In this document: positions 50,586 to 59,505 of the stretch, piece after piece | How positions within the stretch are numbered: the first letter of the stretch is position 1 | Layout: every line of letters begins with the position of its first letter | From: JAAYXE01 sp964391195 | Lineage (GTDB): Bacteria > Chloroflexota > Anaerolineae > Anaerolineales > UBA4823 | NCBI GenBank assembly: GCA_964391195.1 | Contig: CAYMLG010000019.1 | Span: 7,850 to 71,849, forward strand | Reading direction: 5' to 3' | Length of the DNA stretch: 64,000 bases | Made by a program: the position numbers and the translations under genes | The notes under the pieces: generated by a model | What the model was told of the DNA's origin: nothing | The model's database searches: none | The model's input: only the letters and a program-made list of their open reading frames with translations

Positions 50586-51899
50586 TCAGGATTGGAGGGG
50601 GATGTCCCGGCGGCCGCCCGTGTGAGGGTGGGGGGCGGCGGGGGATGAGAGGCTCAGGGACAGGGCCAGCCCGGCGAGCACCGGGGCCAGGGAGAGGAGA
50701 AAAGCCGCCCACAGGCGCCAGACTCCGCCGAGGGCCGCCGGCCACAGCCCGGTGAGCGGCAGCAGCGAAAGGAGCAGGGCGAGGACGCTCCAACTCATCC
50801 ACGGCCGCAGGCGGGAAGCCCGGCCGGGCCACAACGCGTGTCCGGCGTACACAATCCCCAGGGTGACAAACCCCAGCAGCAGGAGGTGCAGGTAAAAGAC
50901 GCGCAGCCCCATCGCCTCCCCCCAAAGGGCCAGCGGCGCTATGCTGGCGGCGGCGTCCAGCAAGGCCTTCAGCAGGAGAAAGGCCAGCGGCGCCCCCCAA
51001 CCGCCCCAGAAGCTGCCCCTGAAATGAGGCCAGAGCAGGCGGAAATGCAAGAACAGCCCGGCGGAGGCCAGCAGGCCGCCGATACCGGCCAGGGTGCGCA
51101 GGTCGGCGGGGACGAGATCGACAGGCACCCCCAGCAGGAAGCTGAGCGGCAGCCCCAGGAAGAGCAGGGGATCCTCCCAACCCGTCTGCCTGCGGGACAG
51201 TTCGGGCCGGGCGGCATAGGCCAACCCCAGGATGGCGAGGATCGCCCAGCCGTTGGAGAACATGTCAAGGAAGAGGTGCACCGCGGCAGCGGACAGAAAG
51301 GCATCCTCGATTTTCAAGGCCGAGAGAAGAGCGCGAGCCCAGGCGCCCAGCGAAGCGGCGATGAGGAAGTTCAGAGCAGCGTTCCACAGCTTGAGCGGCC
51401 GGGAGCGAGGTGCGCCGCGGGTCGCCCGGTGATAGGCGAATATAAAGAAGTACCAGCCGAACAGGTTGAGGGTGGAAATGACGATGGAAAACGGCAGCCG
51501 GCGCTCGCCAATAATGGCCGGCGCATACCCCCATAAGAAGAAGGGCGGGTAAGAGAGCAGACCGAGCACGAGCACCAGCCCAATCGCCCAGAGCATCCGC
51601 CGGGGCAGGCCCCGTCCGGTCAGCGCCGGCAGCCGGGCGGCGATCAGGCTCATCAGGGCCGGAGTGGCCCAGGCGAAGTACATCAGGTGCGAGTGGGCGT
51701 GGCGGACATTGGAGAAGTCGATCCCGGCCGGAAAACCGGCTACCATCCAGTAGCGCATCAGAGAGCCGGTCAGACCGGCGATCAGGAAGGCGACCAGGGC
51801 GCCCAACCACAGCCGGCGCAGCCAGACCATCTGCCCTGCCAGGACAGCGCCGGCCTCCGCAGGTGGGTCCGGTTTCTCGTTTTCGATCCAGGCGTTCAT
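50586..51899 (-). CDS. CcoN/NorB-like His-rich 12-TM membrane protein
   Basis: A 437-residue protein with about 12 TM helices. The early motif VRHAHSHLMYFAWATPALM resembles the helix that carries heme ligands in stand-alone heme-copper-oxidase-like proteins; AYHRATRG, AVHLFLDMFSNGW, YLHLLLLGFVTLGIVYAGH add more membrane His. It is a distant relative by pattern of the protein at 33575. It lies between the nar operon and the DUF2249 gene and is divergent from the latter across a TTTGCGC palindrome. Likely NO- or O2-related; activity unproven. Confidence 0.65.
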   Translation of the reverse strand: MNAWIENEKPDPPAEAGAVLAGQMVWLRRLWLGALVAFLIAGLTGSLMRYWMVAGFPAGIDFSNVRHAHSHLMYFAWATPALMSLIAARLPALTGRGLPRRMLWAIGLVLVLGLLSYPPFFLWGYAPAIIGERRLPFSIVISTLNLFGWYFFIFAYHRATRGAPRSRPLKLWNAALNFLIAASLGAWARALLSALKIEDAFLSAAAVHLFLDMFSNGWAILAILGLAYAARPELSRRQTGWEDPLLFLGLPLSFLLGVPVDLVPADLRTLAGIGGLLASAGLFLHFRLLWPHFRGSFWGGWGAPLAFLLLKALLDAAASIAPLALWGEAMGLRVFYLHLLLLGFVTLGIVYAGHALWPGRASRLRPWMSWSVLALLLSLLPLTGLWPAALGGVWRLWAAFLLSLAPVLAGLALSLSLSSPAAPHPHTGGRRDIPLQS

Positions 51900-52024
51900 C
51901 CTCTCCCCTTATGACGAAAGTTCCATGCGGCGGCGCCGGTGGTGGCAGTAGCGCCAATAACGCCGGCAGCGCTTTGCCGCGCGCGACCGCCGCTGTCTAT
52001 TATGGCAGAAATTGGGCGGCACAC

Positions 52025-52040
52025 TTTGCGCTAGCGCAAA
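52025..52040. promoter_or_regulatory. TTTGCGC-N2-GCGCAAA palindrome upstream of DUF2249 gene
   Basis: Perfect 16-bp palindrome in the divergent region between the His-rich membrane protein (starts 51899) and the DUF2249 gene (starts 52114). It matches the site at 37045-37062. Confidence 0.65.
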
Positions 52041-52113
52041 CTTAATTCGATCAAACTGGCCTAAGATGGTAAGTAAGCTGGTTTCAAATCTAAAACCGAT
52101 GGAGGAAAAGCAT

Positions 52114-52341
52114 ATGAGTGAGAAAGTGATCGATGTCCGTTCCATTGCTCCCCCGCAGCGCCACCCGCTGATTTTTCAGACCTTCGAAGCCCTGAACCCG
52201 GGAGAGAATTTTATCCTGGTGAACGATCACGACCCCAAGCCGCTCTACTACCAGTTCAAGTTCGAGCGTGATGGCCAGTTCGATTGGGTTTATCTTGAAC
52301 AAGGGCCGGATGTCTGGAAGGTGCAGGTGGGGAAGAAATAG
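52114..52341 (+). CDS. DUF2249 domain protein
   Basis: A 75-residue single-domain protein. VIDVRSIAPPQRHPLIFQTF, NPGENFILVNDHDPKPLYYQ and the closing WVYLEQGPDVWKVQV are the DUF2249 pattern (related to TusA-like folds). Such domains are often fused to hemerythrin or DUF438 domains. GGAGG precedes the ATG by eight bases. The shared operator with the DUF438 gene links the two functionally. Confidence 0.93.
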   Translation: MSEKVIDVRSIAPPQRHPLIFQTFEALNPGENFILVNDHDPKPLYYQFKFERDGQFDWVYLEQGPDVWKVQVGKK

Positions 52342-52375
52342 CCCTGCCTGAATAACACCCGGCAGCTACGATTGA

Positions 52376-52428
52376 AACAGCCGCCGTGACCGGGAGAATC
52401 TCTCCCCGGGGCACGGCGGTTGTTTTTT
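52376..52428 (+). terminator. Rho-independent terminator after the DUF2249 gene
   Basis: Stem CCGCCGTG (52381-52388) with CACGGCGG (52412-52419), an inner CCGGG/CCCGG pairing, then TTTTTT at 52423-52428. Confidence 0.85.
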
Positions 52429-52498
52429 CTGAGTACTCAGTTTCACTGCGAGGCCGGTCAGGCGCTACGGAGCTGGATCAGCACGGCAGACGCTGCGA

Positions 52499-53362
52499 TC
52501 ACACGGACTCGAGGACGAACAGCAGCATGGCGCACAGCATGTACACCGAGGCGTACTTGAACAGGCCGAACTGCAGGCGCTCGGAAGCCTTCCAACCGAC
52601 CCACAAGGCCAGCAGCAGCAGCCCGGCGCTGAGCACGCCCAGCAGGTGCAGGTACCCCCAGGCCATGCCCACCCCCAGGGCGGCCGAGCCCATGACCAGG
52701 GCGGCGAGGACGCTCGAGAGGGCGATGACCCGGCGGGTAGTTTTAAATCCGTAGACCGCCGGGAAGGTCGGCACACCGGCGCGCTGGTAATCGGCGTGGT
52801 AGCGCAGGCTGAAGGTCATGATATGGGTGGGGATCCAAAAAAGGACCGCCAACGCGAGCATGAGCCCGATCCAATCGATGCCTTCTATGCCGAGAGTCCT
52901 CCCGGCGAGGATAGGCATCCCGCCGGAGATCCCGCCCCATACGATCGACCAGGCCGTGCGCCGCTTGAGCCAGATGGTATAGACGACGACGTCGAAGAAC
53001 AGGCCGGCGAAGACCACCACTCCGTACAGGCGGTCGATGCCCAGCGCCCAACCCACCCCGGCGGCGGACAGGACCAGGCCCAGCAGGAGGGCCTCGCCCG
53101 GCTTCACCCGCTCCGAAGGCAAGGGCCGCCCGCAGGTGCGCTGCATGCGGGCATCGATATCCCGGTCGTACCACATGTTCAACACCGTGCTGCCGCTGAT
53201 CGCCAGGAACAGGCTGCCGGCCAGGCTGAGCAGGACTTGCCAGTCAATCACCGGGCAGCGGGCGGTCATAAACCCGGCCAGGCCGGTGGTGAGCAGCAGG
53301 CCGGTTTGCAGGGATTTAATCATCCCCCAATACAGGCGTAATTTCCTCCAGATCACCTTCAC
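52499..53362 (-). CDS. ctaB: Protoheme IX farnesyltransferase (heme O synthase), copy 2
   Basis: A 287-residue second CtaB with the same signature NMWYDRDIDARMQRTCGRPL and the loop FWIPTHIMTFSLRYHADY. The start is GTG 53362 after AGGAG; the longer frame to 53428 is unlikely. It is the last gene of cluster 2, after the FGE-like lipoprotein, exactly as in cluster 1. Two heme O synthases in one window is unusual and suggests each serves its own membrane enzyme. Confidence 0.95.
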   Translation of the reverse strand: MKVIWRKLRLYWGMIKSLQTGLLLTTGLAGFMTARCPVIDWQVLLSLAGSLFLAISGSTVLNMWYDRDIDARMQRTCGRPLPSERVKPGEALLLGLVLSAAGVGWALGIDRLYGVVVFAGLFFDVVVYTIWLKRRTAWSIVWGGISGGMPILAGRTLGIEGIDWIGLMLALAVLFWIPTHIMTFSLRYHADYQRAGVPTFPAVYGFKTTRRVIALSSVLAALVMGSAALGVGMAWGYLHLLGVLSAGLLLLALWVGWKASERLQFGLFKYASVYMLCAMLLFVLESV

Positions 53363-53432
53363 TGTGTTTAGCTCCTGGTGTTGGGGGAGGGAGGCGCCGC
53401 CTGAGGAGCGGCGCTCCGAAAACCCCAACCGC

Positions 53433-54341
53433 CTAATTCTGCGGGTCTCTGGCGCAGCGGAAGCCTACCCCCGGGCTGTAATAGTCCGGCCCGGCGCTGT
53501 TACGGGTCCAGGCCCGCAGGTTGTACTCGTAGGTCTGAAAACTGCCGCCGCGCAGGTAGCGATAGTGCTGGTCGGGGTGATCATCCCCCGTCCACTGCCA
53601 GACATTGCCGGCCATATCGTACAGGCCGTAGGGGTTGGCCGAATCGATCGTCTGGTACCCCTGGTAGGTTTTGCCGTTGTAGAACCCAACCGGGGTGGTG
53701 GTGCCGAGTTTGCTCTGCGCCTCATATGGGTCCCGGCTGCTGTAGTAATTGGCGTTTTGGCGGTGGATTTCGTCGCCCCAGGGGTAGGGCCGGCCATCGA
53801 CCCCGCGGGCCGCCTTTTCCCATTCATCCTCCAACGGCAGGCGCCAGCCATAGTACTCGCAGTAGGCCCGGGCCCCGAACCAAGTGACCATGGTGACCGG
53901 GTGGTTCTCGAAGCCGGAGAGGGGGGTGAAGAGGCTGCCATCGAACGCCAGGCGCAGGCCGGGTTCTTGCAGCGGCACGTGCAGTTTATCGCCCGGGCCG
54001 ATTTCCTCCTCGTGCTTGTACCCGTGGAACTCGTCCCCGGGATAGTACCCCATCACCTGGTCATCCAGGATCTTCGCCCAACCGTCCGCCAGGGCCGCGT
54101 TCAAGTACTCCGCGTACTGGGCGTTGGTCACATCGGTGACCATGAATTCGTAGTCGTAATCCAGCCGGGCCGGCTGGTTGAACTGCCCTTTCAGGAACTC
54201 GCCGGCCGGGACCAACGCCCAGGCCGAGGGATCGACCCCCGGATCGATGGCGGCCAACGGCAGCGCGGCCGAGGCGTTGGCGGCGCAGCCGGAAACCAGC
54301 AGGGCAAGCCAGGCAATCAACAGGAATCGCCACACCTTCAT
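53433..54341 (-). CDS. Formylglycine-generating-enzyme-like lipoprotein, copy 2
   Basis: A 302-residue paralogue of the gene at 17298. Lipobox LVSGC, then the FGE/PvdO core (VTDVTNAQYAEYL; WRLPLEDEWEKAARG; YPWGDEI; YGLYDMAGNVWQWTGDDH; RYLRGGS; GVGFRCAR). Its ATG overlaps the stop of the oxidase-like gene. The two copies are similar over their whole length, so the arrangement was duplicated as a block or acquired twice from related sources. Confidence 0.88.
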   Translation of the reverse strand: MKVWRFLLIAWLALLVSGCAANASAALPLAAIDPGVDPSAWALVPAGEFLKGQFNQPARLDYDYEFMVTDVTNAQYAEYLNAALADGWAKILDDQVMGYYPGDEFHGYKHEEEIGPGDKLHVPLQEPGLRLAFDGSLFTPLSGFENHPVTMVTWFGARAYCEYYGWRLPLEDEWEKAARGVDGRPYPWGDEIHRQNANYYSSRDPYEAQSKLGTTTPVGFYNGKTYQGYQTIDSANPYGLYDMAGNVWQWTGDDHPDQHYRYLRGGSFQTYEYNLRAWTRNSAGPDYYSPGVGFRCARDPQN

Positions 54342-55894
54342 CGCAGCACTCCTGGAGGGGTAACTTCTCGCCGGGCAGGGGCGGCCTGGCCGGGGGCTTC
54401 CTCCTGAACGGCGCTGGTGACCGCCGCGGGGTTCAGCGCATCCCCCTCCGCCATCTCCTCCGTCCAGCGCCCCCTGCGCTGGAACAGATCGACCAGGCGC
54501 CAGATCATCAGCAGCGCCAGCGCCACCAACACGGCAGCCAGGCCGAGGTCGGTCAGGACCATCAGGGTGTCCACCAGGGGCTGCTGTTCCAATTCGCTGA
54601 CGAACAGGCGCTTCATTTCAAAGACCGTCACTGCGGCGAAAGCCAGGTCCGAGAACAGGATCACCGCCCAGCCAAAGACCTGGCGGACACGCCCTTTCAA
54701 ACCGGCCAGGTCGGCGTAGTAGAGCAGGATGATGGTGGCGATGATCCCGGAGAGGGTGTGCCAGTGCCCGGTGAGGACGATGCGTTCCTCGCGCCAGGGC
54801 CAGACGCGGAAGATCTCGTCCAGCTTGACCGCCATGAAGATGCCCACTCCGCTGACGGTGAAGTTCATGAACACCATCTGCCAGGTGGCGCCGAATTTGA
54901 GCGGGTCGTGCAGCAGCGCGGCGAGTTTCTGGAGCAAGCTCCCTTTCCTCAGGCCGCCCCGAGCCAGGCCCACCCGGATCTGCTCCCGCCAGGTGAAGAT
55001 CACCAGGAACAAGGCCGACAGCATGACCATCACCGAGCCCACGTAGATGATCGTATGCGCCCATTCGAGCACGATCACCGACCAGGCCCCTACGGAGATC
55101 ACGATGGTGCCTGCGATCATCAGCGGCATGGCGATCTTGTGCAGCGGGCCCTTGAAATCCACCCAGCGACCGACGATCAGGGCCAGGGCGATGGCGATCA
55201 GAGTCAGCATGATGTGCAGGTGGCCGATGATGGCTTTCTGCAGCAGGGTTTTGTGGGGCATGCGGATGACGTCTTCGGCCAGGAAGGTCTCGAACCCGTT
55301 GGGGAAGTACGAGCCGGCCAGCGCGCCGAGCAGGGCCGAACCCAGGGTGGCCACCGCCATGGCAAAGAAGGCGACCCGCTCCAGATCGACCCCGCCGCGG
55401 GTGTGGGCGTAGGCTGCATCCCTGACCGCGTACCCCTTCTGCCAGGGCCACAGGGCGATGGCCAGCAGCACACCGGCGAAGAAAACCAGGGTTTGGCCGG
55501 CGATGAACAGCCCGTGGAAGACCCACACATGCCCGAAGTAGCCGAAGGCCAGGCCGAAGATCATGGTGAGCAGGTAGCCGGCGGTCACGGTGACGTTGGC
55601 GGCGATGCGCAGGGCGTGGCGCATGGCTACCAGGCCGGTGATGAAGTAGACCTCGATGGCGACCACCGCCAGGGCGATGCTGTGATACAGGGTGATGATG
55701 CGGCCCTCCCGCTCGGCTGCAACCAGGTCCATCCCCAGCAGGTCCACCACGAAGTCGCGCACGCCCCACTCGACCATCGGCCCGGAGAGCGTGCCCCAGA
55801 TGGCGGTGACCAGCGAGATCATGGCGATGGCGACCAGCACCAGGCCTTTGGTCGAGGCGAACAGGTAGTTAAAGCGTTGGCTTAATCCAGACAC
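54338..55894 (-). CDS. Heme-copper-oxidase-like polytopic membrane protein, copy 2
   Basis: A 518-residue paralogue of 18212-19747, sharing very high similarity in the segments around GHLHIM, EWAHTIIYVGS, LTGHWH and LKGRVRQ-FGWAVILFSDLAFA. All eight membrane histidines seen in copy 1 are kept. Differences concentrate at the termini and in the loop near residues 155-170. It is followed by the FGE-like lipoprotein (ATGA overlap) and ctaB, and preceded by a seven-TM protein absent from cluster 1. Same functional uncertainty as copy 1. Confidence 0.65.
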   Translation of the reverse strand: MSGLSQRFNYLFASTKGLVLVAIAMISLVTAIWGTLSGPMVEWGVRDFVVDLLGMDLVAAEREGRIITLYHSIALAVVAIEVYFITGLVAMRHALRIAANVTVTAGYLLTMIFGLAFGYFGHVWVFHGLFIAGQTLVFFAGVLLAIALWPWQKGYAVRDAAYAHTRGGVDLERVAFFAMAVATLGSALLGALAGSYFPNGFETFLAEDVIRMPHKTLLQKAIIGHLHIMLTLIAIALALIVGRWVDFKGPLHKIAMPLMIAGTIVISVGAWSVIVLEWAHTIIYVGSVMVMLSALFLVIFTWREQIRVGLARGGLRKGSLLQKLAALLHDPLKFGATWQMVFMNFTVSGVGIFMAVKLDEIFRVWPWREERIVLTGHWHTLSGIIATIILLYYADLAGLKGRVRQVFGWAVILFSDLAFAAVTVFEMKRLFVSELEQQPLVDTLMVLTDLGLAAVLVALALLMIWRLVDLFQRRGRWTEEMAEGDALNPAAVTSAVQEEAPGQAAPARREVTPPGVLR

Positions 55895-55930
55895 TCTGTT
55901 CTCCGTTGGTTACTGGCTGCTGTATCCCGC

Positions 55931-56554
55931 TCAGGTGAGGCGCAGGTACCGGGAGAAGCCCAGGGCAAAAGCCAGAGTCATCAGCAGCAGGAGCGGGGCC
56001 AGAATGGCGAGCACCAGGCTCTGGCTGAAGAACAGCAACTGCGCCCCCGCCGACAGGAAGGCCAGGGCAATGCCCCCCAAGCCGATGAGGGCCCCGCCGA
56101 CCCCAACCCACCAGAAACCGTCCGGAGCCCGGCGTTCCAGGCTGGCCTTGATCGGGCCGCCGAAGATGATCAGCCCGGCGACGCCGTGGAAGAGGGGCAC
56201 GGAGATCTTTCGCAGCAGGTCCATACCGCCAATGCTGGTCACCGCGATGGCCAGGAAACCGAGGACGGCGAACCAGGCGTAGTAGCGGTGGGCCCGCGGG
56301 TAGTACTGCTCGACGATGCCCAGCGACAGGCCCAGGGGGATCAGGCTGGCCACGGTGAGCACGTATGGCGAGGCGAGGATGTCGTAGCCGAGGACGATCA
56401 GGAGCAGCCCCGAAACCAGGAGCACCGCGGTCCCTGCCAGGTAGAACAGGTCGTGGCGTTTGTGGGCGCGGATGTAGCGCTGATAAAAGCTGAGAATCAG
56501 GTAGATAGCCACCAGTCCGGTAGCCAGGAGAATGATGCGGTCGAAGAGGGTCAT
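55931..56554 (-). CDS. Seven-TM membrane protein heading cluster 2
   Basis: A 207-residue protein with about seven TM helices (LFDRIILLATGLVAIYLILS; LFYLAGTAVLLVSGLLLIVL; ISVPLFHGVAGLIIFGG; LVLAILAPLLLLMTLAFALG). I do not recognise the family. It is the first gene of cluster 2 and lies downstream of a CRP-type palindrome, so it is likely co-regulated with the oxidase-like gene; no equivalent is next to copy 1. Confidence 0.7.
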   Translation of the reverse strand: MTLFDRIILLATGLVAIYLILSFYQRYIRAHKRHDLFYLAGTAVLLVSGLLLIVLGYDILASPYVLTVASLIPLGLSLGIVEQYYPRAHRYYAWFAVLGFLAIAVTSIGGMDLLRKISVPLFHGVAGLIIFGGPIKASLERRAPDGFWWVGVGGALIGLGGIALAFLSAGAQLLFFSQSLVLAILAPLLLLMTLAFALGFSRYLRLT

Positions 56555-56664
56555 GGTTTCCTTCCTTTCCAGTGGATCGAAATCGAGCGGTTTAGCGCGG
56601 CCTGGCGCGCAGCGAACCGGTTGAAGAACGCCTTCAATGTGAATTTTTCCACATTAAAACAAAG

Positions 56665-56690
56665 CGTTCTGTGAACTACGTCACAGAACG
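56665..56690. promoter_or_regulatory. CRP-type palindrome upstream of cluster 2
   Basis: CGTTCTGTGA-N6-TCACAGAACG, a perfect 26-bp palindrome containing the TGTGA-N6-TCACA core recognised by CRP-family proteins, 111 bases before the start at 56554. Confidence 0.65.
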
Positions 56691-56721
56691 TCCCAATCAG
56701 GCTTAATGTCAAGATAAAAGA

Positions 56722-56733
56722 TGACTTTTGTCA
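56722..56733. promoter_or_regulatory. Fnr/Dnr-like box overlapping the 3' end of Crp/Fnr gene 5
   Basis: TGAC-TTTT-GTCA, the core of the TTGAC-N4-GTCAA palindrome seen elsewhere, about 170 bases upstream of cluster 2. Confidence 0.4.
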
Positions 56734-57429
56734 GGTCAGGCCGGTGAGGTGGAATTCACGCTTTTCCGTTATGCGCTTGAGGCCCTCGATATCGAGGATC
56801 CTCATCCGGCCGCGTTTCTGGGCGATCACGCCCGCCTGCTCCAGCTCTTTGAGCACGCGTGACACCCGTTCGCGGGAAGCGCCGACCAGGGCGGCCAATT
56901 CCTGCTGGGTCAGGCGGACCTCACCCGGCTGCCTGGTATACGATTGCTGCTGCTGCACTTCGTCCAGCAAGGTGATCGCCACCCGCTCCTGCACGTTGCG
57001 GAAGGCGAAGGCCTCCAGGCGGTTGAGCAAATGGCGCACTTTCGCCAGACAGTCCCCCTGGACCATGGCTTTCAACTCGGCGCTGCGCTCGCACAAATCG
57101 CAGAACTTCTCCCGCTCGATCGCCAGCAGGGCGACGTTCGACATGGCGATCGCGGTCCCCAACTGCGGGCCGCCATCCAGCAGCGGCACCGGGCAGAAAT
57201 AATCGCCCGGACCGCGCACGCAGAGGATGCTCTCGTGCCCTTCAGGGGTGACCCGCACGATCTTGATCCGCCCGTCAGCCACCAGGTAGACGGCTTCGGG
57301 CGCATCCCCCTGGAGGAAGACGGCCTCGCCTTGGAAATAGGTGATAACCTGCACGGATTCGCGCAGCTCCGCTTCGATCTCTTTGGGGAGCCGGGAAAAT
57401 GCACCCAGGTGATCGGTTTTGTGCCTCAT
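56731..57429 (-). CDS. Crp/Fnr-family transcriptional regulator 5
   Basis: A 232-residue regulator with an effector beta-roll (FQGEAVFLQGDAPEAVYLVADG; RGPGDYFCPVPLLDGGPQ), dimer helix and winged helix (LTQQELAALVGASRERVSRVL). ECxxR-type DNA-contact residues are present as ASRERVSR. It is directly upstream of cluster 2 on the same strand and probably controls it through the CRP-type or Fnr-like sites in between. Confidence 0.9.
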   Translation of the reverse strand: MRHKTDHLGAFSRLPKEIEAELRESVQVITYFQGEAVFLQGDAPEAVYLVADGRIKIVRVTPEGHESILCVRGPGDYFCPVPLLDGGPQLGTAIAMSNVALLAIEREKFCDLCERSAELKAMVQGDCLAKVRHLLNRLEAFAFRNVQERVAITLLDEVQQQQSYTRQPGEVRLTQQELAALVGASRERVSRVLKELEQAGVIAQKRGRMRILDIEGLKRITEKREFHLTGLT

Positions 57430-58333
57430 TGCTGCCTCTCTTCAACTCTGACCGAACGAATGATATTAGGCAGAATTATCCTATCCGGGCGGGGAAAGAA
57501 ATGGAAGTGGCAAGCGTCTTGCCGGGCGGGGACGAATGTCACCGATTCAGCCGCCTCACTACTCTACCACTTAAATGTTGTCGCTTAGACTCTGCACAGT
57601 TCTAAAGCCGCAAGATCGGGCTTTTCCCTATCCACCCAGAGCACCGATTTCTTTTGCAGACACAAACATCATATTTTGGTAGGGGCGGGTCTTTGATTCT
57701 GGCGATGGGAGCCTAACCGTAAATGGCGCCTGTGAGATCAGCCCCTCCTGGTGGACCAGGCGGACCCGCCCTTCCACCGCCTTCCAGCCCTCCCAAACCA
57801 CCAGCCAGCGCGTCCTGTTGCGCCTGTACTGGTGTGCGAGAAGGGTTGGATTGTAGATGGAGGGGTTGGTTGTGAGGCAAAGCTGTCAACGGATGGCAAG
57901 GCATGCGCGGCATGCTCAGCGGTTGCTCAGGGAGCGGATTGAACGGATTACGCTCGAGGCGGTCAACGTATCTAAAAAATCACCCGGCCGTGTTTTCTTT
58001 TAGGCGGGTCCTGGTTGGTGGGCAGGCGGGGTTGGTCTGGTTATCGTGCTTTCCGGTTCGGCCTCCTTCGCCTGACCGGAAGTCCTGCCCGTACAGGCAC
58101 GGCGACGTTACTGAATTATCCAAACCGTAAACCGCCCCGCCGTCACCCTACTACCAGGGGTTGGGCCTTCGGTGGCTGCGTTGAGTGTTCTGCTCATGGA
58201 GTGCTTCCGGTAAAGGCCGAGATTTTAGACCTTGGGGATGCTATCCATCCCTTGGATAGTATTTAGCGCCCGCATGGGGATATAATGACCGCCGTATTCC
58301 GCCAACCTAAAACGTCCAGCAGGAGGCCCATCC
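57430..58333. other. Gene-poor stretch with decayed repeat element
   Basis: No protein gene is supported over 904 bases. It contains the promoter side of Crp/Fnr gene 5, the repeat relative at 57679-58060, a short CTATCCA/TGGATAG hairpin near 58241-58259 and the AGGAGG that serves the nucleoside hydrolase. Confidence 0.5.
57679..58060. repeat. Diverged relative of the 25783-26374 element
   Basis: The left edge GTAGGGGCGGGTC-TTGATTCTGGC and the following GGCGCCTG segment align with the left end of the element at 25783; TAGGCGGGTCCTGG and GGCGGGGTTGGTCTGG near 58001-58045 align with its right part. The outermost right inverted repeat is missing, so it looks truncated. Confidence 0.45.
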
Positions 58334-59209
58334 TTGATCAAGCTGCTCTTCGATACCGATATCGGCTCGGACGTGGACGATGCCGTTTGCCTGGCCTATC
58401 TGCTCTCCCATCCGGAATGTGATCTGCTAGGGATCACCACGGTCACCGGCGAAGCGGACAGGCGGGCGGCGCTGGCCAGCGCCCTGTGCCGGGCGGCGGG
58501 CAAGGCGGTTCCGATCTACCCGGGTGCGGAGCAGCCGCTGGCGGGAGCTCAAATGCAGCCGGTCGCTTCTCAGGCCAGGGCGCTGTCCCGCTGGCTGCAC
58601 GATACCGCATTTCCCACAGGGCAGGCGGTGGATTTCCTCCATCATGCCATCTCCGAGAACCCGGGGGAAGTGGTCCTACTGACCACCGGGCCGCTGACCA
58701 ACGCCGCGATCCTGTTCTCCCTTTACCCGGGGGCCGCGGCCCAACTGAAAGCCCTGGTGCTCATGGGCGGGTTGTTCCTGCCGGAGAGCCCCGGCCGCCG
58801 GGACGACGATTGGAACATCGCCCTCGACCTGCAGGCCGCGGCGATCGTCTATCAGGCCCCGGCGCCGGTGCACCGCTCGGTGGGCCTGGACGTGACCCGC
58901 CGGTTGGAGCTCCCTGCGGAGGAAGTGCGCCGCCGCTTCACCGCCCCCTTCCTGCAGCCGGTGCTCGATTTTGCCGGGATCTACTTTGGCGAAGGGAATG
59001 CCTCCATCGTCTTCCACGACCCGCTGGCGGCGGCTGTGATCTTCGATGAGACCCTGGTAGAGTTCGCCCGCGGCCGGGTGGAGATCGATCCGGCAGGCGA
59101 GCGCTACACTGCCTGGCGCCCCGGCGGGCCGGACGCGCCCCACGAAGTCGCCGTGCGGGTCGACCGCGAAAGGTACTTCGAGCATTTCTTCTCGGTCGTG
59201 AACGGCTGA
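58334..59209 (+). CDS. Inosine-uridine-preferring nucleoside hydrolase family protein
   Basis: A 291-residue nucleoside hydrolase that cleaves the N-glycosidic bond of ribonucleosides. The Ca2+-binding DTDIGSDVDD (residues 7-16) is complete, with the TTGPLTNAA segment and the late HDPLAAAVIF (metal-ligand Asp). It starts with TTG 58334, eight bases after AGGAGG. Single-gene unit; specificity not deducible. Confidence 0.93.
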   Translation: MIKLLFDTDIGSDVDDAVCLAYLLSHPECDLLGITTVTGEADRRAALASALCRAAGKAVPIYPGAEQPLAGAQMQPVASQARALSRWLHDTAFPTGQAVDFLHHAISENPGEVVLLTTGPLTNAAILFSLYPGAAAQLKALVLMGGLFLPESPGRRDDDWNIALDLQAAAIVYQAPAPVHRSVGLDVTRRLELPAEEVRRRFTAPFLQPVLDFAGIYFGEGNASIVFHDPLAAAVIFDETLVEFARGRVEIDPAGERYTAWRPGGPDAPHEVAVRVDRERYFEHFFSVVNG

Positions 59210-59251
59210 CCGGCAAAGGCGCATTTGTGTGCAGGCAATCTGCCAGTCATC

Positions 59252-59304
59252 ATTGTCGTTGGGGGGTATGGGCGACGAAGGCGCCCATACCCCCCAACGA
59301 CAAT
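59252..59304 (+). terminator. 23-bp perfect hairpin after nucleoside hydrolase
   Basis: Arms 59252-59274 and 59282-59304 are perfectly complementary, with seven Gs at the centre (TTGGGGGGTATGGGCG), followed by CCTTTTC. 42 bases after the stop. Confidence 0.7.
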
Positions 59305-59505
59305 CCTTTTCTGCTGACAAGTGATGTGTGCACACGTTGCACCTTTCATCGGAAAAATTTCAGGAAATGGGTATCGATGGGGATTTACACGAATTAGGTC
59401 ACCGATCTCCAGCCGAGCTTTATAATACGATTATCGAAAAACGCATCGCAAAGCCAGGCCCAGTTCAAGCACCAACAACGAAAAACAATAGCAAAGGGAA
59501 ATAAA

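Noticed and set aside
53037..54407. Plus-strand open frame of 456 codons across ctaB copy 2 and the FGE-like gene
   Set aside because: Antisense to two conserved proteins; composition typical of a high-GC shadow frame.
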